Origin: Methanocella sp.
GTDB lineage: Archaea > Halobacteriota > Methanocellia > Methanocellales > Methanocellaceae
DNA length: 11,874 nucleotides
Assembly: GCF_035506375.1 (NCBI RefSeq)
Contig: NZ_DATJPM010000006.1
Span: 1 to 11,874, forward strand
Reading direction: 5' to 3'
In this document: positions 7,479-11,874 of the stretch, piece after piece
Numbering within the stretch: position 1 is the first letter of the stretch
Layout: every line of letters starts with the position of its first letter
Made by a program: the position numbers and the translations under genes
The notes under the pieces: generated by a model
What the model was told of the DNA's origin: nothing
Seen by the model: the letters and a program-made list of their open reading frames with translations, nothing else
Database searches by the model: none

Positions 7479-7514
7479 AGCGAGCCTTTTCTATCGCTTA
7501 GCCTGCTGTTTTTC
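7479..7514 (+). terminator. Possible terminator of the arl transcript
   Basis: Just after the ASCH-like gene there is a short imperfect hairpin (AGCGA 7479-7483 with TCGCT 7494-7498, loop 10 nt), followed by a T5 run at 7509-7513 and then more AT-rich sequence. Archaeal transcription often ends at T-runs with or without a hairpin. The stem is weak and the assignment depends mostly on position. Confidence 0.35.
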
Positions 7515-7677
7515 TAAACGTTTAACATATCCATGAGATCTTAATCAATCTGGTATAATTTTAGTATTGAGATCATGACTTAATTATAAGCTTGCAATGA
7601 GTACCCAAGAACTGTTTTCACCTTATTAATGCTGTGTTGAATTGCTCCTTTATTTTAAGCTTTATAAGGGCACAGAG

Positions 7678-7955
7678 GGCACTATTATTCACCACAAAGG
7701 CACGAAGAGCACAGAGGATCACAAAGTTTTCTTTTTAGATTAAGTTACAAAGAATCACAAAGCCGGTTCATTGACATCAGGGCACGAAGGATACAAAGAC
7801 ACAGTGGAATGAACAAGAGCACTTTTTGCCCCTGTGCCATCATATCCTGTATCTTAAAAGTTCAAAAAGCGGCTCTGTGCCCTTTGTCTCTTAATTATAA
7901 AAAAGACTTTGTGAGCCTCCGTGCTCTTCGTGCCTTTGTGGTGAAAAATAGTGCC
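7678..7955. repeat. Large imperfect inverted repeat built of CACAAAG-type octamers
   Basis: The left arm 7678-7744 and right arm 7890-7955 are reverse complements over about 66 bp with few differences, including an exact shared core, TTCACCACAAAGGCACGAAG. About 145 bp separate the arms. On the plus strand an octamer of the type CACRAAGR/CACAGAGG/TACAAAGA recurs at 7693, 7701, 7710, 7720, 7746, 7756, 7783, 7792 and 7800, with 8-10 nt spacing inside blocks. The right half carries the complementary CTTTGTG/CTTCGTG/CTCTGTG forms. No transposase, no clear target-site duplication and no coding capacity are seen. From memory, similar CACCACAAAGGCACGAAG arrays turn up in intergenic DNA of unrelated prokaryotes; I cannot check this here. 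It could be a non-autonomous mobile repeat or a structured RNA/DNA element. Confidence 0.75.
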
Positions 7956-8061
7956 TCAGTACACTCCGAGACTTAAAAAGGCATATCCAACACAGCAAAT
8001 AAAAATAGAAAAAAGAAGGTGTGAAGGGAGACACATCCTTCACAGCCCCCCTTTGTTTGCT

Positions 8062-8150
8062 GTTTTTCGTTTTTACGTTTTTCATGCGTTTTTCGTTTTT
8101 ACGTTTTTATGCGTTTTGGCGTTTCTAATGCGTTTTTAGGTTCGTTTTTA
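8062..8150. repeat. T-rich degenerate tandem repeat
   Basis: Unit 1 (8062-8087) and unit 2 (8088-8112) share GTTTTTCGTTTTTACGTTTT and then (C)ATGC, differing by one base. Two shorter, decayed copies follow (8113-8131 and 8132-8150). Within each unit a smaller CGTTTTT step repeats. The block reaches the stop codon of the minus-strand M50-like gene at 8148-8150. The T-runs on the plus strand could end any transcription arriving from the left; on the minus strand the same DNA is A-rich. Confidence 0.65.
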
Positions 8151-8735
8151 TTTTGGATAATTGTAAACGCTTAGCATTGAGGACGCATAATTTTTGGCCG
8201 CAAGCGTCTGGCGGCCAAGGTTGGCGATACCTCCCAGGCGGTCGAGAGTCCTGTACTCCCACATATCGTCGAATAGGTCATACAGGCCATGCTGAGCGAT
8301 ATATAAGTTTATAATAACGAAGCCTGCGCAGAGCATTACGCCAGCCCAGGACTGGGTTGCGAGCCAGGTGAAGTCGTCGAACCCGCTCAGCGCGTAGGCG
8401 GCATTATAGAGTGTAGAGATCGACGCGCAGAGCATCATGTACGAAAGGATGGTGCGCCGGTAGAAGAGATAGATCAGGGCAGCGACGATCGTCGTAGCCA
8501 GCGTCCCGCCGATCACGATCGGGATATTATAGGGCATGCTGGTTATGACATAGCCCGAGATGCTGTCGAAGGACAGGGGCCCATTCACGTTGAGCTGGAG
8601 TATATTCCCGCCGCAGAGCCATATCATGATGGCATGGCCGAGCTCATGTATATATGTAGTCAGGTAAGCGAACGCCAGTATCGAAATGAAGATTATTCCG
8701 GCGTTGAGTGTATATTTTTTCGTGTTCCGTTCCAT
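8148..8735 (-). CDS. M50-type HELGH membrane metalloprotease-like protein
   Basis: This is a 195-residue membrane protein with an HELGH zinc-binding motif at residues 30-34, inside the first hydrophobic segment (about 13-38). Further hydrophobic segments lie at about 70-90, 94-115 and 128-147, and a polar C-terminal tail follows. HExxH buried in a membrane helix is the hallmark of M50 site-2-type proteases and of the shorter M50B-like group, which cut membrane-embedded substrates. The third ligand would be an Asp further on; FDD after the fourth segment is a candidate, but no classical NxxPxxxLDG motif is evident, so activity is uncertain. The start ATG (8733-8735) is preceded on the minus strand by GGAG (8747-8744) with an 8-nt spacer, and a TATA-like stretch lies at 8773-8781. 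It runs opposite to its flanking plus-strand genes. The substrate is unknown. Confidence 0.72.
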   Translation of the reverse strand: MERNTKKYTLNAGIIFISILAFAYLTTYIHELGHAIMIWLCGGNILQLNVNGPLSFDSISGYVITSMPYNIPIVIGGTLATTIVAALIYLFYRRTILSYMMLCASISTLYNAAYALSGFDDFTWLATQSWAGVMLCAGFVIINLYIAQHGLYDLFDDMWEYRTLDRLGGIANLGRQTLAAKNYASSMLSVYNYPK

Positions 8736-8772
8736 TTTCGTGTCTCCTTTTTATGTTCATGATAAATTTGTC

Positions 8773-8781
8773 TATATTTTT
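8773..8781 (-). promoter_or_regulatory. TATA-like element upstream of the M50-type gene
   Basis: On the minus strand the sequence reads GTGAAAAATATAGAC, with an AAAAATATA core about 40 nt before the M50-like start codon. Initiation about 25 nt downstream would give a leader of roughly 15 nt that still contains GGAG. It overlaps the stop-codon side of the possible small gene 8785-8883, so the two could also share one transcript. Confidence 0.33.
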
Positions 8782-8784
8782 CAC

Positions 8785-8883
8785 CTACGGGAAGAACATG
8801 AACGACAGCACATATGTGGCTATCATCGTCGTCCCTGCTGCCATTAATATGATGAATTTTGCCTTATTCGAACCTATTTGCAT
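8785..8883 (-). CDS. Possible 32-residue single-helix membrane protein
   Basis: A minus-strand frame from ATG 8883-8881 encodes 32 residues: a polar start (MQIGSNKAK), then one long hydrophobic helix (FIILMAAGTTMIATYVLSFMFF) and a terminal Pro. GGTGAT (8893-8888 on the minus strand) matches the 16S rRNA 3' end and stands 4 nt before the ATG. Codons in the second half favour G/C at the third position like the real genes here. The same frame is open upstream to 8997, but that part has no ribosome binding site and AT-rich codons. It ends 49 bp before the M50-like gene on the same strand. I do not recognise a family. It could be a partner or substrate of the protease, or a chance frame. Confidence 0.4.
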   Translation of the reverse strand: MQIGSNKAKFIILMAAGTTMIATYVLSFMFFP

Positions 8884-8946
8884 TTCAATCACCAGAAACC
8901 CGTGATACTTGCCTCGCATCATGGATTCCACAACAAACGTTATTCT

Positions 8947-8962
8947 AATAAAAGTATATATA
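8947..8962. promoter_or_regulatory. TATA element AAGTATATATA, orientation uncertain
   Basis: AATAAAAGTATATATAGA contains a TATATATA box with an A-rich (BRE-like) stretch to its left, which favours rightward transcription starting near 8985. That would give a leader of about 100 nt for the HTH-PAS gene. Because TATATATA is self-complementary, it could also serve the minus-strand small gene, whose start at 8883 is about 70 nt away. Confidence 0.35.
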
Positions 8963-9050
8963 GATTGCGCTTTATGTCCATCATAAGATAACATCATAAA
9001 TGATAGTCAAAATATATCGTCAAATTATTCCAGCCCAACAGTACGACCAA

Positions 9051-9072
9051 AGAGTATATATAATTTATAAAA
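9051..9072 (+). promoter_or_regulatory. TATA promoter of the HTH-PAS-GAF gene
   Basis: AGAGTATATATAATTTATAAAA lies 19-40 nt before the ATG at 9091, preceded by CCAAAG, a plausible BRE. With the usual archaeal spacing of about 25 nt, initiation would fall near 9081-9096, at or just before the start codon. There is no good ribosome binding site (only GTGA at 9073-9076, 14 nt away), so the mRNA is probably leaderless or nearly so. Confidence 0.62.
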
Positions 9073-9090
9073 GTGAAGATATGACCAGCT

Positions 9091-11376
9091 ATGGACGTTA
9101 ACAGGGAAGAGCTAACTAAAATTAAAGAGGTACTGAAGGCGAATCCGAGAGGAATGAACGTCCTCGAGATTTCCAAGGCTATAAAGATGCACAGACAGTC
9201 CGTGGCCAAATACCTGGAAATGCTTGCCATCTCGGGAAACGTTGACGTCAAGACCTTCGGGCCCGCCAAAGTGTATTATATTTCTCAGAGGGTGCCCGTA
9301 TCCTCGATGTTAAGTCTGTCTTCCGACCTGATCGTGATACTGAATAGCGATAGGAAGATCATCAACGTCAACGACAGGTTTTTAGAGTTCATCAACGCGA
9401 AGCGGGAGGACGTCATTAACAAAGATTTTAACACGATCTCGCCCGCCCTCGACTTCGAGCCTTCCATCATGCCCAACATCGCCGACGCGCTGGGCGGAAA
9501 GGAATCGTCCATCGAGGCCTACTTCAAGCATAAGGGTAACGAGCGCTTCTTCAGCGTGAAGTTCATCCCCATGGTCTTCGAGGAGGGCCAGCAGGGCGCC
9601 ACGATCCTCCTGGAGGACGTCACGAAAGAGAAGCTCATCGATCTCACCATAAGGGAGAGCGAAGAAAAGCTGAGGAGCATTATCGAGCAGTCATCTGACG
9701 GCATCATGATCACCGATGAGAAAGGCATCATCATCGATTATAACAGGAGCCAGGAGGCACTCACGGGCATAGCCGCCGACCAGGCGCTGGGCAAGTTCGC
9801 CTGGGACATCCTGTTCCCGATCCTGCCCGAAGACAGTCGGGACGATAAGACATATAAGCGCTTCCAGGCGACCTGTAAGGATATACTGAAGGGCATGCGG
9901 CCCGCGGACCGTTACCAGGAATTCGAGATCCGGAGGCCGGATGGAACAATACACGTGATCCAGGTATCCGTGACCCCGATCAAGTCGGAAAAAGGCTTTA
10001 TGGCCGTCGCCAGTTTCCGGGACGTCAGCAGCCACAAGGCCATGGAGGGCGCCCTGCTGGAAAGCGAGGAGAAGCTTAATATAATCATGGAAAAGCTCCA
10101 CGCGGGCGTCGTCATATACCAGGGAGAGAGCATCGTGGACGTAAGCCAGGCGGTCGAATGGATGACGGGATATAAGCGTGACGACCTGGCTAAAATGAAA
10201 TTCTGGGACATCGTCGCTCCCGAGTTCCGTGAGATCGTCCGGCAGCGCGGCCTCGCCCGGCAGAAGGGCGAGCAGCCGCCGACGAGCTATGAGTGCAGGC
10301 TCATCTCCAGGAACGGCGAGCCCCGGTGGATGGAATTGAACGCCGGCTACATAACCTATAAAGGCGAGCCCGCCGGCCTCATCACGTTCTTCGACATCAG
10401 CGAGCGAAAGAAAATGGAGGAGAATCTCAAAGAGAGCGAGACCCTCTTTAAGTATACCCAGCACATCGCGGGCATAGGAAGCTGGAAATGGGACCTGGTC
10501 TCGGACCGGATCTCGGTATCTGACGAGGTATACAATATTATGGGCATACCGATGGTAAGCCCCTCTGTCAGCCTCGACCAGTTCTTATCGTTCGTTCACC
10601 CGGACGAGCAGGCAACCGTTTTGAAAAAGTTCTATGAAGCCCTCCACGTGAAGGGTAAGTTCAGCGGAGAAATTCGGATAATCCGGGGAGACGGCGCCGA
10701 GCGCACGGTGCGCGTTGAGGAAGAGGTGACCCGCGATGACTCGGGCAATCCCCTCACCATGTACGGTATCATGCAGGACATCACCGAAGACCGGCGCATG
10801 AGCCAGGAATGGTCGCAGCTCATTGACCGCCTGAAGGATACGAACGAAGAGCTGTCGATGATCATGTACGTTTCCGAGAGCGTATTGAACGCCCAGAGCC
10901 TGGAAGAAACGCTCCTATCGATACTGCAACGGCTCACCCAGGCGATGGGAGCCGATGCAGGGGCGATCCTGCTGAAGGAGAACGACCGCATCAACGTGAA
11001 AGCCAGTATCGGCTTTAATGAATCGGCCATAGCGAAGCTGTCCGTGCCTGCGGGAAGGGGCTTTTCGGGCACTGTCACCGCTTCCGGCGAGCCCCTCTAC
11101 GTGGAAGACCTGCAGACCGATCCCCGTGTTATCAGCCCGGTACTGAAGGAGATGGGCTTTAAGACCGCCCTTGGTGCGCCGATTAAGGACCGGATGGAGA
11201 TCATTGGCGTGCTGCACATGGAATGGAAGGAGATCCACCCGTATAAGAAGGTAGACATGGACGTCATGAACATCGTCGCGGACCGCTGCAGCGCCGCCGT
11301 CATTAACGCAATGCTCTACCGGAAAAATAAGAAGCTGCAGCTCCAGTCCCAGTATAAGACAACCAAGGGCTTTTAA
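9091..11376 (+). CDS. Winged-helix, multi-PAS, GAF one-component sensor-regulator
   Basis: This is a 761-residue soluble protein. Residues about 1-65 form a winged helix-turn-helix (GMNVLEISKAIKMHRQSVAKYLEMLAISG, then a short wing ending VYYISQR), as in archaeal MarR/TrmB-like regulators. Four PAS-type units follow, at about 68-185, 188-315, 320-440 and 445-570. Three are introduced by a typical 'ESEEKL/ESETLF' linker helix, and the fourth has the GIGSWKWDL start and FVHPDE motif of PAS_3-type domains. A GAF domain occupies about 590-745 (MGADAGAILL..., GRGFSGTVTASGEPLYVEDLQTD). There is no transmembrane helix, H-box or HATPase domain, so it is not a histidine kinase. The likely role is direct, ligand- or redox-gated DNA binding. 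Its targets are unknown. The nearby arl operon is a candidate by proximity only. The ATG at 9091 is set by the upstream TATA box. Confidence 0.85.
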   Translation: MDVNREELTKIKEVLKANPRGMNVLEISKAIKMHRQSVAKYLEMLAISGNVDVKTFGPAKVYYISQRVPVSSMLSLSSDLIVILNSDRKIINVNDRFLEFINAKREDVINKDFNTISPALDFEPSIMPNIADALGGKESSIEAYFKHKGNERFFSVKFIPMVFEEGQQGATILLEDVTKEKLIDLTIRESEEKLRSIIEQSSDGIMITDEKGIIIDYNRSQEALTGIAADQALGKFAWDILFPILPEDSRDDKTYKRFQATCKDILKGMRPADRYQEFEIRRPDGTIHVIQVSVTPIKSEKGFMAVASFRDVSSHKAMEGALLESEEKLNIIMEKLHAGVVIYQGESIVDVSQAVEWMTGYKRDDLAKMKFWDIVAPEFREIVRQRGLARQKGEQPPTSYECRLISRNGEPRWMELNAGYITYKGEPAGLITFFDISERKKMEENLKESETLFKYTQHIAGIGSWKWDLVSDRISVSDEVYNIMGIPMVSPSVSLDQFLSFVHPDEQATVLKKFYEALHVKGKFSGEIRIIRGDGAERTVRVEEEVTRDDSGNPLTMYGIMQDITEDRRMSQEWSQLIDRLKDTNEELSMIMYVSESVLNAQSLEETLLSILQRLTQAMGADAGAILLKENDRINVKASIGFNESAIAKLSVPAGRGFSGTVTASGEPLYVEDLQTDPRVISPVLKEMGFKTALGAPIKDRMEIIGVLHMEWKEIHPYKKVDMDVMNIVADRCSAAVINAMLYRKNKKLQLQSQYKTTKGF

Positions 11377-11399
11377 AGTTGTCTATTTCTCTATTTTTT
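11377..11399 (+). terminator. T-rich end of the HTH-PAS transcript inside the convergent gene
   Basis: Right after the TAA of the plus-strand gene come TTGTCTATTTCTC and TATTTTTTCG, with a T6 run at 11393-11398. A T-rich tract is the usual archaeal termination signal, and here it lies within the last codons of the minus-strand FAD dehydrogenase, so the two 3' ends probably overlap. No hairpin is seen. Confidence 0.4.
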
Positions 11400-11874
11400 C
11401 GATGATGCCCCGGGCACACTCGATGCCCATGGCAGCGGCAGGCACGATACCTCTAGTAACTCCCGCCCCATCACCACAAACGTAGAGGTCATCGACCACC
11501 GCCGTCTCGAAATGCTCCCTCGTCTCGGGGCGAACGGCCGCGAACTTGATCTCCGGAGCATACAACAAAGTGGCATCGGAAGCCACACCAGGCACCACCC
11601 GGTCCAGCATATCCAGGCCCTCCAGAAGATCAGTGACCACCCGATGCGGCAAAGCCATGGAAATATCGCCCGGCGTAACGGCTTTAAGCGTGGGCTCGAC
11701 GTAGCTTCGCCTCAGGCGTTCCCAGGTGGACCGCCGGCCTTTTTTCAAATCCCCTAAACGCTGCAGGAGCGGCCGGCCCCCGCCGATAGTCTTCGCCTGC
11801 TCCGCAATCGTACTACCATACTCGTTCGTATTCTCCAGGGGCTCAGTTAAAGCAATCTTCGTCAGAAAAGCGAA
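11383..11874 (-). CDS. FAD-dependent dehydrogenase (COG2509-like), C-terminal part
   Basis: The gene begins beyond the right edge; the frame is open from 11874 to the TAG at 11383-11385, giving 163 residues. Visible segments are FLTKIALTEPLENTNEYGSTIA, GGGRPLLQRLGDLKKGRRST, and a C-terminal GDGAGVTRGIVPAAAMGIE. In NAD(P)/FAD-dependent oxidoreductases the last is the motif contacting the FAD near the C terminus. The order and spacing match the uncharacterised COG2509 family of FAD-dependent dehydrogenases as I remember them. The internal TTG at 11748 is not a real start, because the matching sequence continues upstream without a break. The substrate and physiological role are not known. The N-terminal Rossmann motif is outside the window. 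It is convergent with the HTH-PAS gene, with 6 bp between the stop codons. Confidence 0.8.
   Translation of the reverse strand, partial: FAFLTKIALTEPLENTNEYGSTIAEQAKTIGGGRPLLQRLGDLKKGRRSTWERLRRSYVEPTLKAVTPGDISMALPHRVVTDLLEGLDMLDRVVPGVASDATLLYAPEIKFAAVRPETREHFETAVVDDLYVCGDGAGVTRGIVPAAAMGIECARGIIEKIEK

Larger units (their letters stand above)
7475..8147. other. Gene-free AT-rich spacer between the arl cluster and the M50-like gene
   Basis: No convincing gene lies in these 673 bp. Short open frames on both strands (7951-8139 plus, 7891-8085 minus) only read through repeats and T-runs, and their translations have no domain character. The first 200 bp are AT-rich and plain. The rest is occupied by the octamer-based inverted repeat and the T-rich tandem repeat listed separately. 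Base composition contrasts strongly with the GC-rich genes on both sides, as expected for a region under no coding constraint or for inserted repeat DNA. Confidence 0.7.
8736..9090. other. Divergent intergenic region between the M50-type gene and the HTH-PAS gene
   Basis: These 355 bp are AT-rich and hold the leftward control signals of the M50-like gene, the possible small membrane protein (8785-8883 minus) and two similar TATA elements at about 8947-8962 and 9051-9072. Apart from these I see no gene, tRNA or clear operator palindrome. The plus-strand frame 8708-8905 is antisense to the small minus-strand frame and has no ribosome binding site. Confidence 0.6.

Noticed and set aside
7678..7955. 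CRISPR array
   Set aside because: Repeated units are 8 nt with 0-20 nt gaps and reverse orientation halfway; there are no uniform 25-40 nt repeats with unique spacers and no cas genes.
7678..7955. Complete insertion sequence
   Set aside because: Inverted arms are present, but the 145-bp interior has no transposase frame and no target-site duplication is visible.
7891..8139. Short frames on both strands across the spacer repeats
   Set aside because: They only translate the octamer repeat and the T-rich repeat; this is a common artefact of such repeats, with no ribosome binding site.
8708..8905. 65-residue plus-strand hydrophobic frame
   Set aside because: It overlaps the start of the minus-strand M50-like gene and is antisense to the better-supported small minus frame; no ribosome binding site.
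9691..10464. 257-residue minus-strand frame inside the HTH-PAS-GAF gene
   Set aside because: It is antisense to clear PAS domains, lacks a ribosome binding site, and is explained by strong third-position GC bias.
11512..11757. 81-residue plus-strand frame near the right end
   Set aside because: It is antisense to the well-supported FAD dehydrogenase and has no domain character.

Overview
The window most likely comes from a methanogenic archaeon, and the gene order and protein sequences point to the Methanocellales (Methanocella-like). That placement rests on memory of the lineage and no search was run. The main evidence for Archaea is a near-complete archaellum (arl, formerly fla) cluster. 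TATA boxes, AGGAGG/GGTGAT-type ribosome binding sites, TTG starts and GC-rich third codon positions in the genes agree with this.

Layout. Positions 1-149 hold the 3' end of a major archaellin. After a perfect 10-bp hairpin (162-187) comes a tightly packed plus-strand run: a fused ArlC/D/E-type cytosolic adaptor (249-1064), ArlG (1131-1619), ArlF (1629-2177), ArlH (2174-2908), ArlI (2918-4732) and ArlJ (4736-6343). Two further genes follow at operon spacing: an unrecognised, linker-rich cytosolic protein (about 6415-7128) and a small ASCH/PUA-like protein (7151-7474). These two are the least explained part of the operon. Archaellin subunits form the filament, ArlF/ArlG are the periplasmic stator-like parts, ArlI/ArlH/ArlJ are the motor ATPase, its regulator and the membrane platform, and the C/D/E protein is the probable link to chemotaxis.

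From 7475 to 8147 there is no convincing gene. This AT-rich spacer carries a large imperfect inverted repeat (7678-7744 against 7890-7955) built from a CACAAAG/CACGAAG/CACAGAGG octamer repeated every 8-10 nt, then a T-rich degenerate tandem repeat (8062-8150).

On the minus strand lie an HELGH-containing membrane protein of the M50 metallopeptidase type (8148-8735) and, just upstream of it, a possible 32-residue membrane protein (8785-8883). A plus-strand gene with a strong TATA box close to its start codon (9091-11376) encodes a winged-helix, four-PAS, GAF protein without a kinase domain, probably a one-component signal-responsive regulator. The window ends with the C-terminal 163 residues of a COG2509-like FAD-dependent dehydrogenase on the minus strand, convergent with the regulator and separated from it by 6 bp.
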